A stretch of 64,000 nt of DNA from Bacillota bacterium (GCA_021845645.1 JAJZVM010000020.1:5714-69713); one strand, 5' to 3'. Shown: positions 25,369-37,287, counted from the stretch's first letter. Translations and numbers: made by a program. The notes: generated from the sequence alone by a model not told the origin.

Positions 25369-26099
25369 TCGCGAGGTCGCGCGGCGACGAAACTCGGCCG
25401 CGACAGAAGGTCGCGGTATTGGATGTAGAGCGCCACCAGCGGGAAGCTGCCGATCAGGATGCCGACCAATGTCGTCACCACGTCCGTCACGCCGCCGCGG
25501 CCGGCGGATACGGGAATGAGGATCGCGACCAGCAGGCTCACGACCGCCACCATCAGGAAGGCGACCAGTGCGATGCCGAGCACGCGCCAGAACCGGCCGG
25601 CCACAATCCGGTAGCTCTCGACGACGCCCTGCGCGATGCCGCGGCCGCCGAGCACGACGAGGAAAAGGCCCTGCGACAGCCATACCGCCGCGACAATGCC
25701 GGGAACGATGACGATGAGGAGCCCGATCCCGACCACCACGCCGTAGACGAGGCCCCAGCCGAGGAGCTCCGGGAAGCGGGAGATCGCCTGCCTGTACGCC
25801 TTGAAGGCGCTCGCCTCGCCGCCGTGGGCCGCCTGCTGCGCCACACCCGCGACAGCGCCCGCCTGCAGGATGCCCAGTACGCCGATCAGAAGCGACAGCG
25901 GTGCTCTCGCCAGAAACAGCTGCGTCGCCTGCAGCGGGTCGCCAGGCATGGTCGAGGGCAGCCAGATGGCCTGGATGATGGCCACCGGCACGGCAATGAT
26001 CGCCTGGGCGAGCGCAAGCTGCCAGAATGCAGCGCGGAAGACCTGGAAACCCGCGTCGAGCACCTCACCGAAGCCAAGGCCCTGTCCAGCGGTGCTCAA
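25365..26099 (-). CDS. Multi-pass membrane protein (glycerophosphodiester-phosphodiesterase membrane-domain-like)
   Basis: 244 residues with about six hydrophobic segments. The start LGFGEVLDAGFQVFRAAF resembles the opening of the poorly understood membrane-domain family often annotated as GPDPase_memb. No catalytic domain is attached. I place the start at TTG 26099, with GGGAGG eight bases upstream. The longer frame to 26210 is only a translation of tRNA-Ser. It lies between two serine tRNA genes. Role unknown. Confidence 0.65.
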   Translation of the reverse strand: MSTAGQGLGFGEVLDAGFQVFRAAFWQLALAQAIIAVPVAIIQAIWLPSTMPGDPLQATQLFLARAPLSLLIGVLGILQAGAVAGVAQQAAHGGEASAFKAYRQAISRFPELLGWGLVYGVVVGIGLLIVIVPGIVAAVWLSQGLFLVVLGGRGIAQGVVESYRIVAGRFWRVLGIALVAFLMVAVVSLLVAILIPVSAGRGGVTDVVTTLVGILIGSFPLVALYIQYRDLLSRPSFVAARPRD

Positions 26100-26127
26100 C
26101 CTCAAAGCCTCCCGAGTGCGCACAAAG

Positions 26128-26216
26128 TGGCGGAGGGGGTGGGATTCGAACCCACGGAGGCTCATCACCTCAGCGGTTTTCAAGACCGCCGCCTTAAACC
26201 GCTCGGCCACCCCTCC
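26128..26216 (-). tRNA. tRNA-Ser(TGA)
   Basis: 89 bases with CCA, long variable arm, acceptor GGAGGGG/CCCCTCC, anticodon loop CTTGAAA (TGA). It starts 26 bases after serS on the same strand and has its own extended -10 (TGC-TATAAT, 26236-26228), so it may be read both from serS and independently. Confidence 0.95.
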
Positions 26217-26242
26217 GGCGCTTCGCCATTATAGCACGCGGT

Positions 26243-27499
26243 CTAGCGCGCCCGGATGCGCTCGGTTCCCATATACGGCTTTAGCGCCTCGGGAATGCGA
26301 ACGCCGCCGTCCGCCTCCTGGTACTGCTCGAGGATCGCGGCCATCGTACGCCCGACGGCGAGGCCGGACGCGTTCAAGGTGTGCACGAAGTGCACCTTCC
26401 CGTCCGCGTCGCGGTAGCGGATGTTGGCGCGCCGCGCCTGGAAATCGCGGAAGTTGCTGGCGGACGAGATTTCTCGGAACATGTCCTGCGACGGCAGCCA
26501 CACCTCGAGATCGAAAGTCTTGTAGGCCGAGAAGCCGAAGTCCATGGTCGGCAGCGTGACGACGCGGTAGTGCAGATGCAGCCGGCGTAGGATCTCCTCG
26601 GCCTCGTCGACGATCATGTCGAGCTCGCGGTCCGACTCGTCCGGCCGGACGAAGTGCACGAGCTCCACCTTGTTGAACTGGTGCAGGCGGATCAGGCCGC
26701 GCGTGTCGTGCCCCGCCGCACCGGCCTCCGCGCGGAAGCATGCGCTGTAGGCGCAGTAGCGAAGCGGCAGGTCCTCATCCGGCAGGATCTCCTCACGGTG
26801 CATGTTGGTGACCGGCACCTCCGCCGTCGAGATGAGGTAGTGGCCGGTCTGGGTCTGGAACATCTCCTCGCGGAACTTCGGCAGCTGGCCGGTGCCGTAG
26901 AGCGCCGGCTCCTGGACGAGGAACGGCGGGAAGATCTCGGTGTAGCCGCGCTCGGTATGCACGTCGATCATGAAGTTGATCAGGGCGCGCTCGAGCTTCG
27001 CTCCCTCCCCGCGCTGCAGCGCGAAGCGCGATCCCGACATGCGCGTGGCACGGTCGAAGTCCAAGATGCCGAGGGCGGTGCCGATCTCCCAGTGGGCCTT
27101 CGGCGCAAAGTCGAACGCGGGACGATCGAACACGACGCGCTCCTCGCGCGGCTCCATGCCGTCCGGCATATCGTCCGCCGGTACGTTGGGAATCTGCAGC
27201 CAGAGTTCGTGCACCTTCTCCTCGAGCCCTGTCAGCTCGGCCTCCTTGGCCTTCAGCTCCTCGCCGACGCCGCGCATGCGCGCGATCTGCGCCTCCGCAT
27301 CGTGACCCGCCTTGCGCAGCCCCGCGATCTCCTCGCTCGAACGGTTGCGCTCCGCGCGCAGTTCCTCCACGCGGCGCAGGACGCCGAGGCGCTCCTCATC
27401 CACCTCGAGCGCCGCGTCCAGCAGATGCTCCGCGTCCCGCCGGCGCAGCCGGCGTCTGTACTCGTCCTGTTCCTCGCGCAGTCTTCTCGGGTCGTGCAT
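26243..27499 (-). CDS. serS: Seryl-tRNA synthetase
   Basis: 418-residue class II synthetase. It has an N-terminal antiparallel coiled coil (about 30-100) that grips the long variable arm of tRNA-Ser, then the catalytic core with motif 2 (FRAEAGAAGHDTRGL) and motif 3 (NASGLAVGRTMAAILE). It charges the two tRNA-Ser encoded just downstream. It follows mtnA by 30 bases and is probably controlled by the T-box leader ahead of mtnA. Confidence 0.96.
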   Translation of the reverse strand: MHDPRRLREEQDEYRRRLRRRDAEHLLDAALEVDEERLGVLRRVEELRAERNRSSEEIAGLRKAGHDAEAQIARMRGVGEELKAKEAELTGLEEKVHELWLQIPNVPADDMPDGMEPREERVVFDRPAFDFAPKAHWEIGTALGILDFDRATRMSGSRFALQRGEGAKLERALINFMIDVHTERGYTEIFPPFLVQEPALYGTGQLPKFREEMFQTQTGHYLISTAEVPVTNMHREEILPDEDLPLRYCAYSACFRAEAGAAGHDTRGLIRLHQFNKVELVHFVRPDESDRELDMIVDEAEEILRRLHLHYRVVTLPTMDFGFSAYKTFDLEVWLPSQDMFREISSASNFRDFQARRANIRYRDADGKVHFVHTLNASGLAVGRTMAAILEQYQEADGGVRIPEALKPYMGTERIRAR

Positions 27500-27529
27500 G
27501 TCCGTTCCCCCTCTTGCTCTTGCCGCTGC

Positions 27530-28528
27530 TCAGAAGGCGAAGGGCGGCCTGAAGAGGCCGTCTTCGCGCACGATCGCCGCCACGAGATCACCGGGCGTGA
27601 CGTCGAACGCGGGGTTCAAGGCGTCGCTGCCGGCGCTGGCGACGCGCTGACCCGCGAATTCGAGCACTTCGCGCGGGTCGCGCTGCTCGATCTCCACCTC
27701 GCTGGCGCCGGGCCAGAGAGGGTCGCAGCTAGATCGCGGCGCCACCACGGCGAAGGGGATGCCGTGATGGCGTGCCAGCACCGCGAGGCCATAGGTGCCG
27801 ATCTTGTTCGCGACGCGCCCGTCGCTGCCGATGCGGTCGGCGCCGACGATGACGAGGTCCACCATGCCCTGCGCCATGCAGTAGGCGGCCGCTCCGTCCA
27901 CGATGACGCGGTGCGGCACGCCCGCCCGGCTGAGCTCGAAGGCCGTGAGGCGTGCTCCCTGCAGGCGCGGCCGGGTCTCGTCGGCGAGCACCTCCTTGAG
28001 GCCGAACTGCCTGTGCGCCTCCACGATGGCGGCGAAGGCGGTGCCGAGGCCGCCGGTCGCCAGGGCGCCCGTGTTGCAGTGCGTGAGAACGTGCATGCCC
28101 GGCCTGAAGAGCGGCAGGGCGTTCCTCGCCATCGCCGCGTCCTCGGCCAGCTGCCGCAGGCGCATCGCCTCGGCGTGACGCAGCGCCTCTTCAAACCAGC
28201 TCCCGGGCGCACCACGCAGGTTCTCGAGGGCCGCCTCCACCTCATGACGGAGGTTGACGGCGGTCGGGCGCGCCCTTGCGATCATCTCGGCGCGTACCCC
28301 GAGCTCCCGGCGAGGGTCCTCTGTGGCCGCCGCCTCCCTGGCCGCGAGCACCATCGCGAAGGCCGCCGCGAGGCCGATCGCCGGCGCGCCGCGCACCGCC
28401 ATGTCCCGGATGGCGTCGCAGGCCTGCGCCGCCGTCTCGATCTCAAGGACGCGTTCCACGTGCGGCAACTCGCGCTGGTCGAGGAGGCGCAGCCCCCCGT
28501 CCGCAAACTCCACCGCCTGCATCGCCAT
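27530..28528 (-). CDS. mtnA: S-methyl-5-thioribose-1-phosphate isomerase
   Basis: 332 residues. Catalyses an early step of methionine salvage, converting methylthioribose-1-phosphate to the ribulose form. Family residues are visible: GAPAIG, THCNTGALATGGLGTA with the catalytic cysteine, ADETRP, and IVGADRI with the catalytic aspartate. ATG 28528 is preceded by GGGGAGGAGG. The frame extends upstream through the T-box leader but that part is RNA, not protein. No other methionine-salvage gene is in the window, so its place ahead of serS is unusual. Confidence 0.92.
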   Translation of the reverse strand: MAMQAVEFADGGLRLLDQRELPHVERVLEIETAAQACDAIRDMAVRGAPAIGLAAAFAMVLAAREAAATEDPRRELGVRAEMIARARPTAVNLRHEVEAALENLRGAPGSWFEEALRHAEAMRLRQLAEDAAMARNALPLFRPGMHVLTHCNTGALATGGLGTAFAAIVEAHRQFGLKEVLADETRPRLQGARLTAFELSRAGVPHRVIVDGAAAYCMAQGMVDLVIVGADRIGSDGRVANKIGTYGLAVLARHHGIPFAVVAPRSSCDPLWPGASEVEIEQRDPREVLEFAGQRVASAGSDALNPAFDVTPGDLVAAIVREDGLFRPPFAF

Positions 28529-28546
28529 GACCTCCTCCCCGGACAT

Positions 28547-28765
28547 GCAAAAGCGGCCGTCGCCAAGGGGCGAACGGCCGCGGTGCCACCCTTTTTCGAT
28601 GCACGTCGTGCATCCTCCCGGCGCGATCACGTGCGCCACGCGTCCGGCTCGTCGCCGGCAACTCCGGGGCGGAAGCTCTTTGCGCCGCGTACCGGCTCGC
28701 ACCTGCCGCCGGCTCTCTACGCCGCCTGCGCTCGGCCTTCCCCATCCTCGCCTGATGCTATGGTG
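28547..28765 (-). promoter_or_regulatory. T-box leader, probably serine-specific
   Basis: The minus strand carries the hallmark AGGGTGGCACCGCGG (28592-28578), whose 3' part can either form the antiterminator or join the terminator GCGGCCGT...ACGGCCGC with a T run (28581-28547). Upstream, AGAGAG and GGCAGGTGCGAGCC are the Stem I conserved elements. In the expected specifier position I read AAG-AGC-TTC, giving AGC (serine). Uncharged tRNA-Ser would then let transcription reach mtnA and serS. Specifier assignment is by eye; GCT (Ala) is one base out of register. Confidence 0.85.
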
Positions 28766-28771
28766 TCCATC

Positions 28772-28800
28772 ATTGTAGCGGCAAGCCGCATTCTAGGCAA
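28772..28800 (-). promoter_or_regulatory. Promoter of the T-box/mtnA/serS unit
   Basis: TTGCCT, exactly 17 bases, TACAAT. It overlaps the end of pdxT. Confidence 0.7.
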
Positions 28801-29386
28801 GGTGCGGCAGGCGCATCACGATCTCCTCGAGGAAATAGCGGTGCAGGCGACGGTCGTCCGTGAGTTCGGGATGGAAGGAGCCCGCGAGAAACCGGCCCTG
28901 CCGGCAGAGCACGATCTTACCGTCGACGCGGCCCAGCACTTCTACGGAAGGCCCGACCTCCGTCACGTACGGGGCGCGGATAAAGACGCCACGCAGCGGC
29001 TCACCCGCCACGGGCGCTCCGTCGATGACTTCCTCGAAGCTCTCGCGCTGGCGGCCGAAGGCGTTGCGGCGCACCGTCATGCGCATCACGCCGAGGCGAG
29101 GCTGGTTCGACCCCTCGATCTCGTCGGCCATCAGGATCATGCCGGCGCACGTGCCGAAGACCGGGATCTCCCCGCTGCGCAGGACGGGTGCGATCTCGTA
29201 CTCCTCGAGCAGCATGCCGATGGTCGTGGACTCGCCGCCGGGCAGCACGATACCCGCAAGACCGTCGAGGTCGTCGCGCCGCTTGACGAGCCGCACATCC
29301 GCACCAAGCGCCGCGAGCACGCGCGCGTGCTCGCGCACGGCCCCCTGGAGGGCCAGAACGCCGATCGTGACCACTCTACCAGCCAC
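28793..29386 (-). CDS. pdxT: Pyridoxal 5'-phosphate synthase glutaminase subunit
   Basis: 197-residue class I glutaminase that hands ammonia to PdxS. It has GGESTT, the nucleophile in GTCAGM, and the catalytic His-Glu in HPEL. It overlaps pdxS by 11 bases if the GTG at 29386 is used; a GTG at 29374 is an alternative. Confidence 0.95.
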   Translation of the reverse strand: MAGRVVTIGVLALQGAVREHARVLAALGADVRLVKRRDDLDGLAGIVLPGGESTTIGMLLEEYEIAPVLRSGEIPVFGTCAGMILMADEIEGSNQPRLGVMRMTVRRNAFGRQRESFEEVIDGAPVAGEPLRGVFIRAPYVTEVGPSVEVLGRVDGKIVLCRQGRFLAGSFHPELTDDRRLHRYFLEEIVMRLPHLA

Positions 29387-30263
29387 GCTCCTGCATGCGC
29401 TCGGCCGGCGCGATCTGAGAAATTTCGATGCCCGGCATCGCCTCGCCCAGCCCGCCGGAGACCTCCGCGAGCACCGCCGCGTCCTGGAAGTGCGTGGTCG
29501 CCCGCACGACGGCGCGCGCCCGCGCCTCGGGGTCCTGCGACTTGAAGATGCCGGAGCCCACGAAGATGCCGTCCACGCCGATCTGCATCATGAGCGCGGC
29601 GTCGGCGGGCGTTGCGATGCCGCCCGCGGAGAAGTTCACGACCGGCAGCCGGCCGAGGTCGTGCACTTCGCGCACCAGCTCGAGCGGAGCACCGAGCTCC
29701 TTGGCGATCGTGCCGAGCTCGTCCTCCGGCGCGGCGACGACACGTCGGATCTCCGCGTTGACCGTGCGCGCGTGGCGCACCGCTTCCACAACGTTGCCAG
29801 TACCAGGCTCGCCCTTCGTGCGGATCATCGCGGCGCCTTCGGCAATGCGCCTCAGAGCCTCGCCGAGGTTGCGTGCGCCGCAGACGAACGGCACCTTGAA
29901 CTTCGCCTTGTCGATGTGGTACTGCTCGTCCGCCGGCGTCAGCACCTCGGACTCGTCGATGTAGTCCACGCCGAGCGCCTCGAGGATCTGCGCCTCGACA
30001 AAGTGGCCGATGCGGGCCTTGGCCATGACCGGAATCGTCACGGCGTCCATGATCTCGCGCACGATGCGCGGGTCCGCCATGCGGGCCACGCCGCCCGCCG
30101 CGCGGATGTCCGCCGGCACGCGCTCGAGCGCCATGACGGCCACCGCCCCGGCGCGCTCCGCGATCACGGCCTGCTCAGGCGTCGTGACATCCATGATGAC
30201 GCCGCCCTTGAGCATCTCTGCGAGACCCGCCTTTACGCGGAAGGTACCAACCTCTCGCTCCAT
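29376..30263 (-). CDS. pdxS: Pyridoxal 5'-phosphate synthase subunit PdxS
   Basis: 295-residue TIM barrel that builds PLP from ribose 5-phosphate, glyceraldehyde 3-phosphate and ammonia. Catalytic lysines lie in [17 protein letters not shown] [10 protein letters not shown] and in VMAKARIGH, and the phosphate loop in [15 protein letters not shown]. Length and motifs are normal. ATG 30263 follows GAGGAGG. Forms the usual pdxST pair. Confidence 0.96.
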   Translation of the reverse strand: MEREVGTFRVKAGLAEMLKGGVIMDVTTPEQAVIAERAGAVAVMALERVPADIRAAGGVARMADPRIVREIMDAVTIPVMAKARIGHFVEAQILEALGVDYIDESEVLTPADEQYHIDKAKFKVPFVCGARNLGEALRRIAEGAAMIRTKGEPGTGNVVEAVRHARTVNAEIRRVVAAPEDELGTIAKELGAPLELVREVHDLGRLPVVNFSAGGIATPADAALMMQIGVDGIFVGSGIFKSQDPEARARAVVRATTHFQDAAVLAEVSGGLGEAMPGIEISQIAPAERMQERGW

Positions 30264-30289
30264 ATATCCAAGACCTCCTCGACGATAGA

Positions 30290-30311
30290 GGGCCTGCCAC
30301 GGGGCAGGCCC
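30290..30311 (-). promoter_or_regulatory. GC-rich hairpin in the pdxS leader
   Basis: GGGCCTGCC and GGCAGGCCC pair perfectly around four bases, 27 bases ahead of the pdxS start. No T run follows, so it is not a plain terminator. It may stabilise or attenuate the leader. Confidence 0.4.
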
Positions 30312-30451
30312 TGCCTCCGAAACGCGTGGTGCTCGTGCGCGCTCTTGTGGTCGACATCATTCTAGCATGTCGATGCACCGGCAGGTGCGTTTCCGGTCGA
30401 TCCCAGCAGGCTTTGTCCCTGCGGCGGCGTACTCACTTTTCGGGGGGGCGT

Positions 30452-30824
30452 GTGTCCGTGGCCATCGCCCGCATCCTCAACGAGTCCAAGGCGACGGAAC
30501 TGGCAGGGCGCGCCCGCATCGCGGACCGCTTCTTCTCCCGCATGTGGGGTCTTCTGGGCAGGCGCAGCCTTGCCGCAGGCGAGGGCCTGGTCATCGTGCC
30601 CTGCCGCAGCGTGCACGCGGCGTTCATGCGCTTTCCGCTCGATGTGCTCTTCCTGGACCGCCAGGGCGTCGTGCGGCACGCGATGCAGCTCTTGCCTTGG
30701 CGCTTCGCCGGTCGTGCCGGCCGCCTACCTGGTCGTCGAGCTGCCTCTCGGTACGATTGCCCAGGCGGCCACCGCTCCCGGAGACGTCATCCGCATCCTG
30801 CCGGAGGCATCCGATGAAGCGTAA
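30452..30824 (+). pseudogene. DUF192 protein gene with a frameshift
   Basis: The frame from GTG 30452 (GGGGGGG upstream) reads ARIADRFFSRMWGLLGRR, CRSVHAAFMRFPLDVLFLD and LLPWRF, all DUF192 landmarks. The rest of the domain (AAYLVVELPLGTIAQ, GDVIRIL) continues in the +1 frame from about 30715 to the stop at 30824. One indel near 30711-30716 therefore splits a ~123-residue protein. It is a recent mutation, a sequencing error or, less likely, programmed shifting. Many DUF192 proteins are secreted; this one has no signal peptide. Its 3' end overlaps the sedolisin gene start by 11 bases. Confidence 0.7.
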
Positions 30825-32655
30825 GATCCTCACGATCGCCCTGGGTGGCGCACTTTGCGTGGCCAGCGCGGTTCCCGCGCTCGCGGCGAGCCATGTCACC
30901 GCCTACGCCGGCAGCCAGACGCTGCTGCTCGCAGGGCGGAGCGTATCGCCAAGCGGCGACGCCTTCTTCAACGGCACGAACATGGCGCCCGTGTCGCTCG
31001 TCTACGAGGGCAGGCTCTACATCGCGGCGCGCTATGCCGCGAGCCTCGCGCATCTGGCGATCCACTGGCAGCCCAGGCGGCAGATGGTGGTGATCGGCGG
31101 CACGCCGCCGCCGGAGCTGATGAGCGCCATGGCACGCACGGCGACCTTCAAGGGCGCCGTGTCGGTCCAGGTCCGGCGGGTGCGACTCGTCGTGCGCCGG
31201 CGCGAGTGGACGCCGGCCGGTAGGATCCTGCAGGTCGGCGGCCAGCGCCTGCCGGACGCCCTCTACGCCCAGCACACCATGTACATGCCGATCTCTCTCC
31301 TGGCAACCGCGATCAGTCTCAAGCTCACATGGCCCCAGCAGACGACGCCGACCGGCCTCTACGCGCGTATCTCCCTGCCCGTCTCGACGCTGCAGCCCGG
31401 CAGCGTCCTGGGCGTCTCGGCCATCGTCGGCGGGGTTCCCGCCAGCGATCCCTTGGGGTTCACCTGGACGATGCGCAATCCCGAAGGCAATCTCGTGCCG
31501 CTCATGGGCGGCAACAGCGCCCGGCAGGAGCAGGTGCCGTTCGGCGTCAATGCGGCGCGCGGACTCTACCGACTGGCCGTGACCGTGACCGACGGCCGCA
31601 CAGGGCAGCGCACGACGGCCTTCGCCGACGTGCGGCTGCGCGGATCGGCGCCGTCCGGGCTGTCGGTGCCACCCTTCGGCTTCACGCCGCAGACGATCGC
31701 CAGAGCCTACGACATCTACAACACCTGGCTCGGTGGCGATTTCGGCCAGGGACAGGCCATCGTGCTCTACGAGCGGCAGGGCTTCTCCTACCAGGACATC
31801 GCTGTGTTCGACAACACGTTCGGACTGCCCGCGCCCAGCATTCGCGTGGAGAGCCTCTCGGGCCAGAGCCTCGCACCGGGCATCGAGGCCACGATGGATA
31901 TCGAATGGGCGCACGCCCTTGCGCCGCTGAGCCAGCTCATCGTCGTCGAGGACAGCGCGGGCAGTTCGCCGCAGGCCTTTCCGTCCGACCTCGTCGGCTC
32001 CCTCGCGGGCCAGGCCCGCAACGGCGCGGAGATCGCCAGCGTCTCGTGGGGCGTCTCGGCCTACGGCGGCGCGTTCCAGAACCCAAACCAGCAGCTCGCG
32101 GCGCTGGAGGCCGAGGGATTCTCGCTGTTCGTGGCGGGCGGCGACAACTTCGGCCAGTCCGGATCGCCGCCGCTCGTTTGGCCCGCCGTCGACCCGAGCG
32201 TCGTGGCCGTGGGCGGCACCACCCTCTTCGAGCGCAACCCCGCGAGCTTCTTCGAGACCTACTGGAACCAGCCTACCGACGCCTCCACCTTCGGCGCCAC
32301 ATGGTACCAGGCGCCCTACTGGCAGCAGCGCGCGTCCGGCAAGGCGCTGCGCCAGGTGCCTGACGTGGCCTTCGACGGCAACCCGCGCACGGGCGTCGCC
32401 GTCTACATGAACGGCGACTGGTGGGTCGAGGGCGGGACGAGCCTCGGCGCTCCGGCGTGGGCGGCGGTCTGGGCGCTTTGCCGTTCCGCCGTGCCTTACG
32501 CGCCGTCGGCGTCACAGGCGCTCTACAGCGTGGCCGCATCGCGCTACGGCCCTGGAGCCCTGCACAACCCAAATGGCGCCCCGTACGACCCCAGGACGGG
32601 CATCGGCTCGCCCGACGTCGCCGATCTGATTTCGGCGCTGCGCGCCCTCTACTGA
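30814..32655 (+). CDS. Secreted sedolisin-type (S53) acid protease with stalk-like N-terminus
   Basis: 613 residues. Signal peptide MKRKILTIALGGALCVASAVPALA. Residues ~45-95 and ~125-172 look like two copies of the copper-amine-oxidase N-terminal-like fold (MYMPISLLATAISLKLTW is typical); an Ig-like part covers ~185-275. The S53 catalytic domain follows: Glu358 and Asp362 in GIEATMDIEW, oxyanion Asp444 in AGGDN, nucleophile Ser543 in GGTSLGAP, and calcium-loop GIGSPDVADL at the end. Sedolisins work at acid pH, which fits an acidophile. The usual pro-kumamolisin propeptide is not recognisable. ATG 30814 has CGGAGG seven bases upstream. Confidence 0.88.
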   Translation: MKRKILTIALGGALCVASAVPALAASHVTAYAGSQTLLLAGRSVSPSGDAFFNGTNMAPVSLVYEGRLYIAARYAASLAHLAIHWQPRRQMVVIGGTPPPELMSAMARTATFKGAVSVQVRRVRLVVRRREWTPAGRILQVGGQRLPDALYAQHTMYMPISLLATAISLKLTWPQQTTPTGLYARISLPVSTLQPGSVLGVSAIVGGVPASDPLGFTWTMRNPEGNLVPLMGGNSARQEQVPFGVNAARGLYRLAVTVTDGRTGQRTTAFADVRLRGSAPSGLSVPPFGFTPQTIARAYDIYNTWLGGDFGQGQAIVLYERQGFSYQDIAVFDNTFGLPAPSIRVESLSGQSLAPGIEATMDIEWAHALAPLSQLIVVEDSAGSSPQAFPSDLVGSLAGQARNGAEIASVSWGVSAYGGAFQNPNQQLAALEAEGFSLFVAGGDNFGQSGSPPLVWPAVDPSVVAVGGTTLFERNPASFFETYWNQPTDASTFGATWYQAPYWQQRASGKALRQVPDVAFDGNPRTGVAVYMNGDWWVEGGTSLGAPAWAAVWALCRSAVPYAPSASQALYSVAASRYGPGALHNPNGAPYDPRTGIGSPDVADLISALRALY

Positions 32656-32809
32656 TCGCCGCGGGGCCAATGGCCTGCGTTTGCGGTGCACCGTGCTGGC
32701 AGCCGCCACAGGCTGCGCGCAGCATGTTCCAACATAACGCGCTCCCGCAGGCAGACTCTAGGTTCGCCCGTCTGAGACGGCGGGCGATCCGCAAGAGGGG
32801 GCTGCCCGT

Positions 32810-33619
32810 TTGATCGGTTCGAACCAGCTGACCGTGTCCGAGGCGATGGGTCTGCACGAGGTCCTGCTTGGAACATCGAACACGCTCGAGAAGCTCGCGT
32901 TCTACGCCGACGAGACGCGGAGTCACGAGTTCGAGACCGTGTTCCGCGCGCACGAGCGCGCATTCGAGAGGACCTACCAGGAGCTCCTCGGCTTCGCGCG
33001 GGGCTCTGGCACGCAGGAGCCAGGCATGACGCAGTCCGGCTCGCACTTCCGTGGATCCCAGAGCGGCCAGACGCCGAATCGGCAGACGATCCGTCCCGAG
33101 CCGACCGGCCGTATCGAGGACCGCACCATGGTTCTGGACTGCCTCGTCGACTGCAAGACGTTGGCGGTGACGTCCATGACCGTGGCCACAGAGGCCTCGC
33201 AGCCTGCACTTCGCCGCACCATGGCCGACATCTCGCGCCAGCACCTCGAGTCCGCCTATGAGCTCTACAAGATCGCGGAGCAGCACGGCTGGTACCCCAG
33301 CCTCAAACCCCAGGAATCCCCGGAGGAATGGCTTCGCTCGACGCACCTCCCGCCCGCGCATCAGGGGGTCTCGCGGTTCGGCACGACGTACGCGTCGCGC
33401 GACGGCGGCACGACCTATACCGGTGCCACAGCCGGGATCCAGGAGTCCTACGGCAGCCGCGGATATGCGCAGACGCAGTCCGGCTACGGTCGGACGGCCG
33501 CCGGCGCGAGCTACGGCTACCAGGCTTCCGGACGCACCGAGTCCAGCTATCCGGGGCAGCGCACAGGCGTGCAATACGCCGCGCCGGACCTAGAACCCGC
33601 GCAGACGCGTCGCCACTGA
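32810..33619 (+). CDS. Spore coat protein, CotF-like
   Basis: 269 residues. Two helical segments (about 5-60 and 105-165) resemble the CotF/ferritin-like coat fold: LTVSEAMGLHEVLLGTSNTLEKL and the DCLVDCKTLAVTSMTVATEA region. The C-terminal ~95 residues are a Tyr-, Gly-, Ser- and Gln-rich low-complexity tail with YG repeats, common in coat and crust proteins. TTG start at 32810 behind GAGGGGG. Evidence that the organism sporulates. Confidence 0.78.
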   Translation: MIGSNQLTVSEAMGLHEVLLGTSNTLEKLAFYADETRSHEFETVFRAHERAFERTYQELLGFARGSGTQEPGMTQSGSHFRGSQSGQTPNRQTIRPEPTGRIEDRTMVLDCLVDCKTLAVTSMTVATEASQPALRRTMADISRQHLESAYELYKIAEQHGWYPSLKPQESPEEWLRSTHLPPAHQGVSRFGTTYASRDGGTTYTGATAGIQESYGSRGYAQTQSGYGRTAAGASYGYQASGRTESSYPGQRTGVQYAAPDLEPAQTRRH

Positions 33620-33701
33620 TCCAGACCGGTCAGGCGACGGGGGGCCGTCCAATGGGCAGCGCTGGCTGCCAGGCGGGCGGCCCGCGCCGCTTGCTGAAGC
33701 A

Positions 33702-33732
33702 GGAAAAGGCTCCCCGGCCGTGCGGGGAGCCT
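33702..33732 (-). terminator. Terminator of gyrA
   Basis: AGGCTCCCC pairs with GGGGAGCCT; TTTTCC follows on the minus strand. It lies 15 bases past gyrA. Confidence 0.85.
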
Positions 33733-33746
33733 CGGATGCGAGTCGC

Positions 33747-36200
<2,454 letters not shown>

Positions 36201-36372
36201 TCAGGTCCCTCCACCGTGCGTACGCAAAAAAATGGGGACACGCCCCAAGCCGCTTCTAGCATATCCTTTGCATGCCCGCAGTGTCCACTCGAGGGGTTGG
36301 AGCCGAGAAGCCGCGAGGCTAGAATGGCCTTGTCCGTCGCTGCTGGCGAGCCGCCCGGAGAGGAGGAGGTCC

Positions 36373-37287
36373 ATGGAGCACCGCCACGGTCACGCCGTCG
36401 CCCACGACCAGGCCGACGGGGAGCGCTTTCTGCGGGCGGCCTTCGCCCTGGCCGTCGCCATCCTGCTGGTGGAAGCGGCGGGCGGCTTTGTCGCGCACAG
36501 CCTCGGCCTCCTCGGCGACGCGGGGCACGTGCTCACGGACGTCCTGGCGCTAGGCGCCTCACTCTTCTCGGCGCGCCTGGAGCGCCGCCCGCCGGCCGGG
36601 CGGTGGAGCTACGGCTTTTCGCGGGCCGGCATCCTCGCGGCGCTCTTCAACGCGTCAACACTGCTCGTGGTGTCCGGAGCGATCATCATCGAGGCGATCG
36701 GACGCCTTCTCCACCCTGTCGCGGTGCAGGGGACGATCGTCTGGGTGGTGGCGCTTTCGAGCCTTCTCGGCAACCTCTACATCGGCCTTCGGCTGCACGG
36801 CGGGCACAGCCACCAAAGCCTCAACGTGCGCAGCGCCTGGCTGCACGTGATGACGGATGCGGCGGCGTCTGGAACCGTGCTCCTGGCCGGCGTCGTCATC
36901 GCCCTCACAGGCTGGCGCGTCGCAGACCCGATCGCGTCCATCGTAGTCTCGCTGCTGATCGTGCGCTTTGCCTGGGGCATCCTCTCGGAGACCGTGGCGA
37001 TCCTGATGGAGGCGACGCCAGGTGACGTCGACCTTGTGGCGCTCAGCGAGGCGATCTCGTCCGACAGCGCCGTGCGTTCCTGCCACCACCTGCACGTGTG
37101 GAGCATCGGCAGCGGCGAGCGGGCCCTCTCGGCGCACCTCGTGCTGCGCGACATGCCGCTCGCCGATACGGGCGCCGTGATCTCGCGCTCCTCGAGACTC
37201 CTCGAGGAGCGGTTCGGCATTGCCCACTGCACCTTCCAGGTGGAGAGCCAGGACCGCCCCTGCGGCGACGGCGACTGCGCCTCATGA
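36373..37287 (+). CDS. Cation diffusion facilitator (CzcD-like) metal exporter
   Basis: 304-residue proton-coupled exporter, probably for Zn2+, Co2+ or Cd2+. It has a His-rich N-terminus ([12 protein letters not shown]), six membrane helices with metal-site HxxxD motifs in GDAGHVLTD and LHVMTDAAA, a His loop (HGGHSHQS), and a cytoplasmic C-terminal domain (HHLHVWS). ATG 36373 follows GGAGGAGGT. It reads against the flanking gyrase genes, as a later insertion would. Confidence 0.9.
   Translation: MEHRHGHAVAHDQADGERFLRAAFALAVAILLVEAAGGFVAHSLGLLGDAGHVLTDVLALGASLFSARLERRPPAGRWSYGFSRAGILAALFNASTLLVVSGAIIIEAIGRLLHPVAVQGTIVWVVALSSLLGNLYIGLRLHGGHSHQSLNVRSAWLHVMTDAAASGTVLLAGVVIALTGWRVADPIASIVVSLLIVRFAWGILSETVAILMEATPGDVDLVALSEAISSDSAVRSCHHLHVWSIGSGERALSAHLVLRDMPLADTGAVISRSSRLLEERFGIAHCTFQVESQDRPCGDGDCAS

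Noticed and set aside
26100..26210. N-terminal extension of the membrane protein (MAERFKAAVLKTAEV)
   Set aside because: It is a translation of tRNA-Ser(TGA).
28553..28581. Hairpin as an ordinary pdxT terminator
   Set aside because: The adjoining AGGGTGGCACCGCGG makes it the terminator half of a T-box switch.
28529..28702. N-terminal extension of MtnA
   Set aside because: It translates the T-box leader; similarity starts at 28528.
26654..29545. 963-codon plus-strand frame
   Set aside because: Runs antisense through serS, mtnA, the T-box and pdxT, all well supported.
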